Part shown: positions 8,646 to 18,900 of the stretch, one piece after another
Numbering within the stretch: position 1 is the stretch's first letter
How the letters are laid out: every line of letters starts with the position of its first letter
Origin: Calothrix anomala FACHB-343
GTDB lineage: Bacteria; Cyanobacteriota; Cyanobacteriia; Cyanobacteriales; Nostocaceae
Assembly: GCF_014696435.1 (NCBI RefSeq)
Contig: NZ_JACJQG010000049.1
Span: 1-64,000 of the forward strand
Length of the DNA stretch: 64,000 nucleotides
Direction: 5' to 3'
The notes under the pieces: model-generated
The model's database searches: none
What the model was told of the DNA's origin: nothing
What the model saw: only the letters and a program-made list of their open reading frames with translations
Translations under genes and position numbers: made by a program

Positions 8646-9824
8646 TAATTTTTCCTTTTTTGAAGATAGATACAACCCTTTATGTCAGTACAATGGCTGA
8701 CGTAAATTATTTAGCAACAATTTTAGACAAGCTGAAGTTTAGTACAACATAAATTTAGGATGCTTAGTATTTGACGATAAAAAACTGACACAAGCAATAA
8801 CTGACTAGAGTTAAAGATCGTGCCATTAAACTACGTTAATTTGGTAGATATATCGTAGTATTATATAGGATATCTTCAGAAAATCTCAACTAAGACTAAC
8901 TATCTGATATGCAGCTATAGCCTCTAAGAGTGAGGCTATACAAACTCAGCCTACCTACGCAGACTAATAAACTTATTTTTTCGTCTTATTGCTAAAATAG
9001 GATATTTATTAAAAACTTAATAACTCAGTATAAATACTTTCAATCAATATGTGAGCGCCCCAGGAGGGGGAAGTCAAGAGTTAAAAGTATTCAACTACTC
9101 TTGTAACAAATGAATCTAGCACATTTTTATTGTTTGCCTAAAAACCTTGCTAGATAACGGTTATAAAATCTGTTAGTTAGGAAGTATTGTTTTTTGTTGC
9201 CAGCGATCGCAGTAGGTGAGAAACTGTAACTACATACTACACCGAAGATCCGCGATCGCAATTTTTGGGTAAGAGTACCAAAATCACCCCACATGCCAAG
9301 ATTGTGCTAGTTCAACTGATGCTTGCACGATAATTGCTTGTATATAAATTTTAGACAATTGCTGGCTCCAATCAGGATTTATTGCTTAGGGTAGACTATG
9401 AATCTAAATAGCCAACTCTATTGGCGGAGTGAAAATAATTTTTGATTAGTTATATGTATTATAAGGCTTTTAACTTAATTGCCTCTGCTAAATAGACAAA
9501 TCTGCGTTTGCATAATTTGAGATTTATCCCTGATTTACCAACATGTATTGAGCGGAGATTTTCCACTTGAACTAATATCTAATTGGAGAAAATAGAAAAT
9601 TCAGTATTTCTAGGGTGTGTTAGATGTTGCATGTAAGTTAACATCGCAATATTGAGGAGCATTACAACAGTAATAATCTCACCAAGGATATGTATAAAAA
9701 TCAAATAGGAATGCAATAATAATTTTTCTTTAATTAGCGAAGTCTGACAGATTTAATTTCCCGTATTAGTCAATACAAAAATATCCGAACAACAATTATA
9801 AAAATATAACCAAGAGCAATTTAT
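8646..9824. other. long gene-free region
   Basis: About 1.2 kb with no convincing ORF on either strand. Visible items are a perfect 9-bp hairpin TATAGCCTC/GAGGCTATA (8916-8940), two HIP1 octamers near 9200-9260, and a degenerate piece of the GTAGGGTGTGTTA repeat near 9614. The base composition is AT-rich throughout. It must hold the promoters of the MFS gene and of the small Cys protein at 9825, and could hide a non-coding RNA, but nothing specific is recognisable. Confidence 0.5.
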
Positions 9825-10211
9825 ATGCAAAGTAGAAAAATATGGCATAATTCCGAAAATCTAGATATATTCTCTGAGCAAAGTCCCTTTAACAAGGTTC
9901 AAACTCAACCTGTAAAAACTGATAATTTTGTGTTCAATGACGCATTAATAGCCCAGTCAGGAAGTTTTCTGGCTTTTATAGTTTTTTGGGGTGGAATCTT
10001 TATAATTTGCACAAAAAAACTCAAGTTATTATCTGAGAATAAGCTGACTGAACCAATGAATGATTGTGCTAACTTACCCTGTATAAAATGCCATTACTTT
10101 GCGAGAAATCACTATTTGAAATGCGCTGTACAGCCTGGAATAGCGTTAACTAAAGAAGCAAATAATTGTGCTGATTATCATCCCAAGAAGGAAATGTCAG
10201 CTAATGATTAA
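9825..10211 (+). CDS. small membrane protein with Cys-rich tail
   Basis: 128 residues with one membrane segment (about 45-63, SFLAFIVFWGGIFIICTKK) and a C-terminal domain carrying CIKCHYF, LKCAVQP and NCADYHP. The CxxC..C..C spacing looks metal- or disulfide-forming and resembles a cyanobacterial family of unknown function with the same CxxCxFx..LKCAV..P..C.DY pattern (from memory). The Cys tail follows the membrane segment; by the positive-inside rule the KKLK after the helix suggests a cytoplasmic tail. The gene stands alone. Confidence 0.6.
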   Translation: MQSRKIWHNSENLDIFSEQSPFNKVQTQPVKTDNFVFNDALIAQSGSFLAFIVFWGGIFIICTKKLKLLSENKLTEPMNDCANLPCIKCHYFARNHYLKCAVQPGIALTKEANNCADYHPKKEMSAND

Positions 10212-10368
10212 AAATTAGCGCTAAATTTCAATGAATTCGTAGTCAGAATTTTAGTAATGCTGTAATTCATCACTAAAACCCTGACTACAAAATTATTCTA
10301 AGATAACAAGGCGTGAATAAAGCTACCATTTCAAACAGTCACAAGCCTTGATTTATTAACTTTTTTAC

Positions 10369-10426
10369 TGTTGACTGTTGACTGTTGATTGTTGACTGTT
10401 GACTGTTGACTGTTGACTGTTGACTT
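10369..10426. repeat. TGTTGAC heptamer repeat
   Basis: About eight tandem copies of TGTTGAC (one variant TGTTGAT) lie just downstream of the secreted-protein gene on the minus strand. The complementary heptamer appears at 30273-30320. Confidence 0.9.
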
Positions 10427-10451
10427 TCTCGGTAGCGGTACTAGTTTTTTG

Positions 10452-10904
10452 CTAACAACCTGCATCACCGACAACAGGTATTTTGACTTTTTTACCATTC
10501 TGCTGGACAGTAACAGTTCCTTCTTTGATGGCAACAGTCTCAATCTCTCCTTTTGCACCAAGTTTGACAGCTACGTCAACTATAATTTTACCATTGGGAC
10601 TTTGAAAAGTCTGAAATGTTTTTTGTCCATAAAAAGCTGTACCAGTAGATTTAATTCGCTTAAATTTGGTAATTTTACCGTTTACCAACATCTCCATAGA
10701 GTTATTTGTTAACCCATTGAATAAGATATAGCGATTTTTATTGGTGCTACTGGGTTTCCATAAAGTCATACCGCAGCCATGCCCAGTAATTTGAGCGAAT
10801 TTGAATTCCTCTACTTTGGGAATGCTTGTAGCTTGAGCGGACTGAGCTATGAGAAAACTAGTAAATAAAGATATAACGGCAATTTTTTTCATTTTTCTGA
10901 ACAA
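10452..10904 (-). CDS. secreted protein of unknown function
   Basis: 150 residues starting with a signal peptide (MKKIAVISLFTSFLIAQSAQA, in part; cleavage probably after AQA, near residue 25). The mature part has two Cys, one in GHGCGMTLW and one as the last residue, which could form a disulfide. Middle repeats of charged beta-strand sequence (NGKITKF, NGKIIVDVAV, NGKKVKIPV) suggest a beta fold. No family is recognised. MFRK or MKK could be the start: the second Met lies 4 codons in. Confidence 0.55.
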   Translation of the reverse strand: MFRKMKKIAVISLFTSFLIAQSAQATSIPKVEEFKFAQITGHGCGMTLWKPSSTNKNRYILFNGLTNNSMEMLVNGKITKFKRIKSTGTAFYGQKTFQTFQSPNGKIIVDVAVKLGAKGEIETVAIKEGTVTVQQNGKKVKIPVVGDAGC

Positions 10905-11177
10905 TGTATAAATAATAAATTAGCTCGCCCGATTGGTTTGCATATATTATTTACACTTGAGGGAGCGGAATTTCCTGATTAATATTTTATTTTCACCCGA
11001 TTGGTTGATTCGCTACTGTATACTGTTGCTGTCATTGCCTAAATCATCAGTACAAAGAAGTAATTTGATCGTGATTTGATTTTTAGCGGGAAAACTGTGT
11101 AAGGGAGCGTATAATTTACTGTCTATGCGATTATTTGGGTAATTATTTATGTGAGAAAAAATAAATTTCCCAAAAGC

Positions 11178-11211
11178 TTGACTCTCCACCCAACTGGAGA
11201 TTGCTTAATAA
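11178..11211 (+). promoter_or_regulatory. MerR-type metal-responsive promoter/operator
   Basis: A -35 box TTGACT (11178-11183) is followed by the inverted repeat TCTCCA-N6-TGGAGA (11183-11200) and a -10-like CTTAAT/TTAATA (11204-11210), giving a spacer of 20-21 bases. A dyad inside an over-long spacer is the hallmark of promoters controlled by MerR-family metal sensors (ZntR, CueR, PbrR). It lies about 30 bases upstream of the DUF305 lipoprotein start. No merR-like gene is in the window. Confidence 0.65.
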
Positions 11212-11238
11212 AATAAGGAACCTATTGAAATTATCTTT

Positions 11239-11928
11239 ATGCAACTCCCTACACTGAAAAATAGCGTTTTGGCATTTACTTTAGTAGCGATCGCCTCTGT
11301 ATCTGGTAGCCTATTAACATCTTGTGTTACCAGTACTTCTCAAAGCCAAGCGCCAAATCTGGCTACTGATGCTAGCGACAAGCACCAAAGTCACCAACAT
11401 GCTGGGATGGATCATAGCATGGCTATGGATTTAGGCCCGGCTGATGCTAACTATGATTTGCGCTTTATTGATGGAATGATTCCCCACCACCAAGGCGCAG
11501 TTCTCATGGCTCAGGAAGCGCAGCAAAAATCAAAACGCCCAGAAATTAAAAAGCTAGCAGACGCAATTATCAAAGCACAGAACCAAGAAATTACCCAGAT
11601 GAAAAGCTGGCGCACAGCTTGGTATCCCAAAGCTGGGGATAAACCGATGGCTTATAATTCTCAGAAGGGTAAGATGATGGAAATGTCATCTGAGCAAATG
11701 CAAGCGATGATGATGAATATGGACTTAGGTAATGCTGATACAGAATTTGACCTACGTTTTATTAATGCAATGATTCCGCATCATGAAGGAGCCGTAACAA
11801 TGGCTCAAGATGCTTTACAAAAATCTCAGCGAGCGGAAATTAAGAACTTAGCTCAAGCAATTATTAAAGCACAAGATACAGAAATTAAGCAGATGAAACA
11901 GTGGCGACAAGCTTGGTATAACAAGTGA
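11239..11928 (+). CDS. lipoprotein with two DUF305 domains
   Basis: 229 residues. The N-terminus is a lipoprotein signal peptide with lipobox LLTSC (Cys29). A His/Met-rich linker (HQSHQHAGMDHSMAM) precedes two tandem DUF305 units, about 66-130 and 161-229. Each has the family core FIDGMIPHHQGA / FINAMIPHHEGA (His83-84 and His181-182) and ends in MKxWRxAWY. DUF305 is a four-helix, ferritin-like fold often linked to copper or other metal stress. The two units are clearly an internal duplication. The MerR-type operator just upstream supports metal induction; copper is the best guess but not shown. Confidence 0.8.
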   Translation: MQLPTLKNSVLAFTLVAIASVSGSLLTSCVTSTSQSQAPNLATDASDKHQSHQHAGMDHSMAMDLGPADANYDLRFIDGMIPHHQGAVLMAQEAQQKSKRPEIKKLADAIIKAQNQEITQMKSWRTAWYPKAGDKPMAYNSQKGKMMEMSSEQMQAMMMNMDLGNADTEFDLRFINAMIPHHEGAVTMAQDALQKSQRAEIKNLAQAIIKAQDTEIKQMKQWRQAWYNK

Positions 11929-11935
11929 ATAAATG

Positions 11936-12095
11936 GGGAGCATCCCAATTTTGACGCAATACCCTCAAGGGTATTGCTATACCAACAAAGCCTGCCTTCG
12001 CAGGCTATCAAACTTTTAGCCTGCGAAGGCAGGCTTCGTATTTCTAGCCCCACCCTTATAGGGTGAGGACGTTTTTGCACATTTGGGATGCTCCC
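11936..12095. mobile_element. 160-bp MITE with 8-bp target duplication
   Basis: Perfect 13-bp terminal inverted repeats GGGAGCATCCCAA (11936-11948) and TTGGGATGCTCCC (12083-12095). Both sides are flanked by AATAAATG (11928-11935 and 12096-12103), an exact 8-bp direct repeat that looks like a target-site duplication. Inside is a 19-bp perfect hairpin (11988-12006 with 12018-12036) plus small palindromes. The left target copy begins on the last base of the DUF305 stop codon. There is no coding capacity, so it would depend on a transposase elsewhere. Confidence 0.8.
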
Positions 12096-12105
12096 AATAA
12101 ATGTA

Positions 12106-12144
12106 GGCAATGTCCACTAAAATTTAGATTTTGTGGGCATTGCC
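12106..12144. terminator. hairpin between convergent genes
   Basis: GGCAATGTCCAC (12106-12117) pairs with GTGGGCATTGCC (12133-12144), 11 of 12 positions. It lies between the DUF305 gene and the convergent patatin gene and may stop transcription from either side. No long T-run follows. Confidence 0.4.
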
Positions 12145-12177
12145 AACCCTAAATATACTTTAATTTTGGATAAAAAT

Positions 12178-13866
12178 TTAAGATAATACTTTAGGGTTAG
12201 AAGAGAAATTCTGCCAATCAATAACTAGATTATTCCACAATTTACGAATGTCTTGAGGATAGGAATTAGGTTGAGCGCCATGCGTGCGAGTAATATAAAC
12301 CATTAAGTTATAACAAGTAGTAACTTGTCCGGCAATCAGCAAATTATCTAGTTCGTTATCTTCCGTAAACCAAAGCGTAGTTGGCATACTAGCAGCAGCA
12401 TCAATAATTTCGAGAATTGCCGATGATGGTGGTTCGACTCCTGGTAATTGAGTTAATTGGCTACCTGTTCTTAGTTCATAAATCAGGTTAGAAATTAATT
12501 TTTGGCGAGTTGTTTCATCATATTGTTGATAAATAAACCTAAAGCCAAGACTGCGAATACGTTGCATAAATACGGAGCCAGCCATTGCTTGTAAAGAACT
12601 TAACCGTAAATAAATCCCATTAACTACTTGATTAACTGTGAGATTTTTTAAATCTTTCCATGCAAGAATGCCAACTTGGGGGATTAAAGGGAGAATTCGC
12701 TTTTTAATAATATTGCGACTCCAGACTAAGATAGAAGCGGTTGTAGCTGCAAGTAAAATGGGGATAATATATAGGAAAAAATCTAGCCAAATAAATTGAC
12801 CATTGATATAGTCTTTAATAAATTCATAACCAATTGTTACTAATGTAAAAGCACAAAAGCCAATTAGTATTTTTGAAATCCAATCAATTGCTTTTAAAGT
12901 TAGCGGACTCACTTTAAAAGGGGCGGGAAAAGAATATAAACTACCCGGTCTTTGATCGACATCAGAAATAATAAATAAATCCAGCTTCACCTCACTGCGT
13001 TTTTCAGCTAGCCATAAACTTTCAATTCCCTGATTATCGTAAATTCCTCCATCCATCAAAGCAATATCTGTATCTTTTTGACCAGAAATTATTGGTATAT
13101 TGCTATCTATCGTTGCTAATTCTTCATCTGATGCAAGTGGGTTTTCATCTGCTATTGGTTGTTTTAAATCCACTTTTGGCAGTGTTTTAGCTACTGTTTT
13201 TTTGATATTATTTAATGCTTGGCTATCTGACCAATTAAAATCTCCGGGAAAGGCTAAGGGTTCAAAACCACCAGGGAAACAAGAAGAAGCAGCAACAATA
13301 TCAGCAACTCTAATATCTTCAGCATCAGACCTATCTATTGATATATTCCCATTACCAATTCTGGCTTTAGGGTTAGCACTACGCTGAAACCTAAAAGCTA
13401 ATCCACTGCGAAATTCTGTAGCGTTAAAAATGACTTCTTGGAGAGGAATGTTAGCATTAAGAATATGCCCAAAGCGGTAGGGTTTACCATCAGCATCTTT
13501 GAAGAATTTTTCTGCATAAACTTGGGCGCTAGCAGTAATTAAGTCAGTTCTTGATGAGGGTATGTTGATTTCTTTTCTATTAAGCTTGTTTAAAGCTAAT
13601 TCTACTAGTTTGGTATTTTTGAGCAAGGCATAATATTCTTGATAAAATTCTGGAAATGTTTGCCCAGCAACTAAAGATAAAGTATATTTTGCCCCTGTAA
13701 ATGTTCCCCCAGAAACGGTGGATATCATTCTCACTTGCTGCAATAAATTGACGCGATTTAAATAAGATAATAATCCTAAATGAAATCCCGCAGCCCGATA
13801 ACCACCTCCTGACAATGATAAGCCAATATTTTGAGGTAAATTTGATTGCTGGTGAGTTTGAGTCAT
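12178..13866 (-). CDS. patatin-like phospholipase with membrane segments
   Basis: 562 residues. The patatin domain fills about residues 13-300, with the oxyanion loop GGGYRAAG (20-27), a nucleophile Ser52 in STVSGGT, and the catalytic Asp in ALMDGGIYDNQG (around 268). Two or three hydrophobic segments follow (about 325-345 and 360-385), so the enzyme is probably membrane-bound with the catalytic domain on the cytoplasmic side. Patatins release fatty acids from membrane lipids. The position of Ser within VSGG rather than strict GxSxG is a common variant. The gene is alone, with no signal peptide. Confidence 0.8.
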   Translation of the reverse strand: MTQTHQQSNLPQNIGLSLSGGGYRAAGFHLGLLSYLNRVNLLQQVRMISTVSGGTFTGAKYTLSLVAGQTFPEFYQEYYALLKNTKLVELALNKLNRKEINIPSSRTDLITASAQVYAEKFFKDADGKPYRFGHILNANIPLQEVIFNATEFRSGLAFRFQRSANPKARIGNGNISIDRSDAEDIRVADIVAASSCFPGGFEPLAFPGDFNWSDSQALNNIKKTVAKTLPKVDLKQPIADENPLASDEELATIDSNIPIISGQKDTDIALMDGGIYDNQGIESLWLAEKRSEVKLDLFIISDVDQRPGSLYSFPAPFKVSPLTLKAIDWISKILIGFCAFTLVTIGYEFIKDYINGQFIWLDFFLYIIPILLAATTASILVWSRNIIKKRILPLIPQVGILAWKDLKNLTVNQVVNGIYLRLSSLQAMAGSVFMQRIRSLGFRFIYQQYDETTRQKLISNLIYELRTGSQLTQLPGVEPPSSAILEIIDAAASMPTTLWFTEDNELDNLLIAGQVTTCYNLMVYITRTHGAQPNSYPQDIRKLWNNLVIDWQNFSSNPKVLS

Positions 13867-14128
13867 TGATTTTTCACGAATAAACTGAGTTTACTTAGCT
13901 TGTGAAATTGCTACCTTAAGCGCGATAGCTTGGATTAATAGCCCAATAAACCGAGCATAAATTTATATAAGTCCTGAAACTGCTGTAAAAAGGGCTATAT
14001 TTCCCCAATAGGGATTATTCTACCTTGAATAAAGTGAGTAAAAAATATTACTTAACATAAAGACAGGGAAGTTACGGTGCTGATTTTAGACCTTTTATTC
14101 TCAATACTTAGAGTCTATCATTGATTGA

Positions 14129-14157
14129 TTTCATCTTAATTTCATATTTAGATGAAA
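14129..14157 (+). promoter_or_regulatory. TTTCAT direct repeats ahead of the RND operon
   Basis: TTTCAT at 14129-14134 and 14140-14145 are spaced by one helical turn (11 bp), the usual layout of OmpR-family binding sites. An inverted TTTCATCT/AGATGAAA (14129-14136, 14150-14157) overlaps. TTTCAT-type repeats have been reported for cyanobacterial metal regulators of this class (from memory). The 11-mer TTTCATATTTA (14140-14150) recurs at 20298-20308, before the response regulator. It lies 30 bases upstream of the preferred start codon. Confidence 0.5.
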
Positions 14158-14186
14158 CACTGGAAAATATAGCTTTGTTGATAGCG

Positions 14187-15872
14187 ATGTCTAAACCTCT
14201 GCGTTCCCAACCACCTCAAGCAATTCGCTCTGTTTCTAGTACAATTATTAGCCTGCTGATATTTGCAAATCCCATAGTAGTTTTAGCTCACGGCGGGCAT
14301 GGTAATGAATTTCAAGGAGGAAGTCAAGCAAATTCCTCTACCACAGCGATTAAAGTTGATGCGCAAACAGCGCAACGCTTGGGTATTAAAGTTGAGCCAG
14401 TGAAAAGCCAGGCGTTAGCTGTAGGAATTAAAACTACGGGACAAATTGAGACTTTACCCAGCCAAAAGGTAGAAGTAAATACACCAATTGCTCAAGCGAA
14501 AGTAGTGGAGTTGTTGGTAGAACCGGGTGCTACAGTCAAAAAAGGTCAAGCAGTAGCGGTATTGTCTAGCCCGGATTTAGTGGAACTGCGGGTTAATTCC
14601 CAAGAAAAATTAGCAGAAGGTCAGGCGGATTTACAACAAGCTTTAGCTGATTTAAAATTAGCTCAACAAAATCGCGATCGCTATCAACAAATAGCCAATG
14701 CAGAAATCGCTCAAGCACAAACGCAAGTAGCATTCGCCCAAGAAAAATACAATAAAGATAAACAGTTAGCTGCTGCTGGCGCTTTACCTCAACGCACAGC
14801 TTTAGAATCGCAAACCCAGCTAGCCCAAGCTAAAGCCGAACTCACTAAAGCTAATAGTCGCCGGGAAGTAATTGAGGCAGAAAATCAGCTAAAACGCGCT
14901 GCTTCCGCCGTTGAAGTCGCAAAATCGCGAATTCAACTAAGCAATACCACTTATCAAACTCGCCTCTCCCAATTAGGAACCCGCGCCAATGCTCAAGGAT
15001 TGGTGACGGTGGTATCCCCGATTACTGGTAAGGTAGCGGATAGAGAAGTTACCCTTGGGCAATCCTTTGAGGATACGGGCGGTAAATTGATGACGATTGT
15101 CAATGACAGCAAGGTTTTTGCCACCGCAAATATCTATGAAAAGGATTTAAATCAAGTTAAGACTGGTCAAAGGGTAATTGTTAAAGTTGCTGCTGTGCCT
15201 AACCGTAGTTTTACAGGCAGAATTACCCGCATTGGCTCGGTGGTGGAAGGAGAAACGCGAGTTGTTCCCGTACAAGCTGAATTGGAGAACTTCGGCGGAT
15301 TGCTCAAACCGGGAATGTTTGCAGAACTGGAAGTGTTAACAGCGCAAACAGCATCGCCTAGTTTAGTTATTCCCAGTGCGGCGGTAGTGGAAGCCAATGG
15401 TAAAAAGCAGGTTTATATCCAAAATGGTAACGCCTATCAATCTGTGGAAGTGACTTTAGGGCAAACCTCTGGCGATATGGTGGAGGTAAAAACTGGGTTA
15501 TTTGCTGGGGATTTAATTGTTACCCAACGCGCTCCGCAACTTTACGCACAATCTTTGCGGGGGAGTAGTGCAGCAGATGAGCATGGACATGGCACTTCGA
15601 CTGCTCTCAGTGCCCAAACAGAAGAGAAAAATTCTAATTCCTCAATTCCTTTATGGATGGGTGTAGGGGGAGGTGTTGCACTTTTTAGTGTAGCTTTTAT
15701 GGGTGGTGTTTCTTGGGCTAGTCGTCGCCGCAAACATCAATATCAATTAACTGTAGAACAAGCAGATTTACCGCCAGAATGGGTTGATAACCATTACGTA
15801 GCGAAGCAGGATTCAGGTGGTTTGAATAACGAACCGCAAAGGCGCGAAGTACACAAAGAAGAAGTTTTTTGA
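14187..15872 (+). CDS. RND efflux periplasmic adaptor (CusB/CzcB-like)
   Basis: 561 residues from the ATG at 14187. This start is preferred to 14121 because a signal-like hydrophobic segment (ISLLIFANPIVVLAHG) then lies near the N-terminus, and the upstream codons overlap putative operator repeats. After it comes a His-rich stretch (HGGHGNEF), a lipoyl/barrel-sandwich half (VVELLVEPGATVKKGQ), a long coiled-coil hairpin (about 130-260), the second barrel half (VSPITGKVADREVTLG) and a beta-barrel (LKPGMFAELEV). A second His stretch (DEHGHG) and a C-terminal membrane helix (LWMGVGGGVALFSVAFMGG) end it. It links the pump to an outer-membrane channel. No channel gene lies in this window. Confidence 0.85.
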   Translation: MSKPLRSQPPQAIRSVSSTIISLLIFANPIVVLAHGGHGNEFQGGSQANSSTTAIKVDAQTAQRLGIKVEPVKSQALAVGIKTTGQIETLPSQKVEVNTPIAQAKVVELLVEPGATVKKGQAVAVLSSPDLVELRVNSQEKLAEGQADLQQALADLKLAQQNRDRYQQIANAEIAQAQTQVAFAQEKYNKDKQLAAAGALPQRTALESQTQLAQAKAELTKANSRREVIEAENQLKRAASAVEVAKSRIQLSNTTYQTRLSQLGTRANAQGLVTVVSPITGKVADREVTLGQSFEDTGGKLMTIVNDSKVFATANIYEKDLNQVKTGQRVIVKVAAVPNRSFTGRITRIGSVVEGETRVVPVQAELENFGGLLKPGMFAELEVLTAQTASPSLVIPSAAVVEANGKKQVYIQNGNAYQSVEVTLGQTSGDMVEVKTGLFAGDLIVTQRAPQLYAQSLRGSSAADEHGHGTSTALSAQTEEKNSNSSIPLWMGVGGGVALFSVAFMGGVSWASRRRKHQYQLTVEQADLPPEWVDNHYVAKQDSGGLNNEPQRREVHKEEVF

Positions 15873-15938
15873 AAGAGAGAAGTAAAAAAGATAACAAAAT
15901 CTCGCCAATGTTCAATGGGCAGGATTTTTAATCCAAAA

Positions 15939-15962
15939 TCTAAAATCTAAAATCTAAAATTC
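15939..15962. repeat. AAAATCT heptamer repeat
   Basis: Three to four tandem copies of AAAATCT lie immediately before the pump gene, within the RND operon. Confidence 0.8.
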
Positions 15963-15967
15963 TCAAG

Positions 15968-18900
15968 ATGCTTAGTGCGATTATTAAATGGGCGATCGCT
16001 CGCCGTTGGCTAGTGGTTTTGAGTACAATTATCCTGATGATTTGGATATTTCGCACGATTATCCAAATGCCTTTGGATGTTTTTCCTAGTTTTGCGCCAC
16101 CACAAGTAGAAATTCAAACGGAAGCGCCAGGACTCGCGCCGGAAGAGTTGGAATCTTTGGTGACTTTACCAATTGAAAGTGCAATTAATGGTACTCCTGG
16201 GGTGACAGCAGTACGTTCATCTTCCGCAGCAGGGATTTCTGTGGTTAAGGTGATTTTTGATTGGGGGAGTGATATTTATCAAGCGCGTCAGTTGGTAACG
16301 GAAAGGTTACAACAAGCACAAGGTAAGTTACCTGCTGGGGTGGAAACGCCACAAATTTCTCCTACTAGTTCCCCAATTGGTACTGTATTGCAATATGCTT
16401 TTACTTCTGATACTACACCTTTAATGGAAGTACGGCGAATTGTCGATTGGCAAGTGACAAATCGGCTTTTGGCTGTGCCGGGAGTTAGTCAAGTTGTTGC
16501 TTATGGTGGTGATATTAGGCAATATCAAGTATTAGTCGATCCAGAAAAATTAAAAGCTTTTAATGTTACTTTAGCTGATGTAGAGGAAGCAACGGCGGCT
16601 GCAAATATTAATGCTCCTGGTGGTTATTTGATTACCCCAGATAGAGAAAAATTAATTCGAGGGATTGGTAGAATTGAATCTCTTGAGGAATTACAACAAT
16701 CTGCAATTACTGCTCGCAATGGTACGCCAGTTAAAATATCTGATGTGGCTGATGTAAAAATTGGCGCAGCAATTAAAAGAGGTGATGGCAGTTTTAACGG
16801 GAAACAGGCTGTTATCGTCACAATCAACAAACAGCCGCAAGCAGATACACCAACAGTTACCAGCGCTATTGAACAGGCAATTACGGAAATTAAAGCTGCT
16901 TTACCAAAAGATATTCAAGTAACAGCGACATTTCGCCAAGAAAATTATATTGATGCTTCGATTGAAAATGTCCGCGCAGCTTTAATTGAAGGTAGTATTA
17001 TTGTTGCTATTATCCTCATTCCTTTTTTAATGAATTGGCGGAACCTCGCCATTTGTTTAACTGCTTTACCCTTATCTTTATTAATCGGTATATTTCTCCT
17101 CAATTGGTTGGGGCAAGGTTTAAATACCATGACTTTGGGAGGGTTAGCCGTTGCGATTGGTTCGGCGGTTGATGATGCAATTGTTGATGCGGAAAATGTT
17201 TACCGCAACTTACGAGAAAATAAATATTCTCCCCATCCGCGCCCTGTTTTAGATGTGGTATTTGATGGTTGTCAAGAAGTAAGAGATTCGGTATTTGGCG
17301 CAACTATCATTACTATCGTTGTCTTTGCTCCTGTATTTGCTTTAACTGGGGTAGAAGGTAGCATTTTTATCCCAATGGGGTTAGGCTATATGGCGGCTGT
17401 GATTGCGTCGAGTCTCACAGCTTTGACGATAACTCCAGCTTTATGTGCAATTTTATTACCTCACGGTCACTTACCAGAAAATGAACCTTGGGTAGCGAGA
17501 TTTTTTAAGCGGTTGTATTATCCTCTGTTGGGGTTTTCGCTGCGATATTCGGGAATTATTTTAGCCTTAGCCCTTGCAAGTACAGTCACCGCGATCGCGA
17601 TCGCTCCTAGTTTTGGTAGAGTCTTTTTACCAGAGTTTCAAGAACAAACTTTGGTAAATACCCTGACACTCTACCCTGGTGTTTCCTTGGAGACTACCAA
17701 CGCTGCGGGGGAAGCAATTCAGCAAGCACTCAAAGGCGATTCGCGATTTCCTTATGTACAGTTGCGTTCCGGGCGCGCACCAGGTGATAGCGATGCAGGG
17801 GGGGTAAATCTAGCACATTTAGATATTGAATTGAGCCGGGAAGCTTTAGAAAACAGGGAAGGGGTGATTAAAAAGCTGCGGGAAGAATTGGCGAAATTAC
17901 CAGGAGTTGCGCCCAATATTGGCGGTTTTATCTCCCATAGAATGGATGAGGTATTATCTGGGGTAAGAAGTGCGATCGCAGTCAAGATTTTCGGCTCTGA
18001 TTTAGCACAACTCCGCACCATTGGGAGTCAAGTAAATGAGGTAATGAAAACTGTCAATGGGATTGTTGATTTACAACTAGAACCGCAAGTACCCATCGAA
18101 CAAATACAAATTAAATTTAATCGTACAGATGCTTCTCGCTATGGTTTAACAGTGGGTAAAATTTCCCAAATTATGGAAACTGCTTTGAATGGTAAAGTAG
18201 TTTCGCAAATCTTAGATAAACAACAAACATTTGATTTAGTAGTTTGGTTAAAGCCCGAATCTAGGCAAAATTTAGATACAATTGGTAATTTATTAATTGA
18301 TACTCCTGCTGGGCAAAAGATACCATTAGCCCAAGTCGCCACCATTGAAAATGGTACAGGGCCAAATACCATTAATCGGGAAAATGTTTCTCGGTTAATT
18401 GTCGTTTCTGCGAATACTAGCGGTAGAGATTTACGCTCTGTTGTCAATGAAATTCAAGCAAAAGTCAATCAACAAGTACATCCCCCCTCTGGTTACTATA
18501 TCCAGTATGCAGGGCAATTTGAAGCCCAAGAAAGAGCGACACAAAATATTTTAATTTTTAGTGCGATCGCCTTTATTGCCATTACAGTTATCATGTATAT
18601 TTCTGTCAAATCTATTCCTTCAACCGCCACAATTATGATTAACTTACCCTTGGCATTAGTAGGAGGAGTATTTTCTGTAGCTTTATCTGGCGGGATTATT
18701 TCTATTGCCTCTTTAGTTGGCTTTGTTACCCTGTTTGGCGTGGCGACTCGTAATGGTTTATTACTAGTAGATAATTACAATACCAAGTTTGCCGAAGGAA
18801 TGCCTTTGAAAGAACTTTTAATCAAAGGTTCAATGGAAAGATTAAACGCCATTTTAATGACAGCCTTTACCTCTGCTTTAGGTTTAGCACCTTTAATAAT

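Noticed and set aside
10331-10561. 76-codon minus-strand ORF
   Set aside because: Overlaps the secreted protein gene in another frame and ends in the TGTTGAC repeat.
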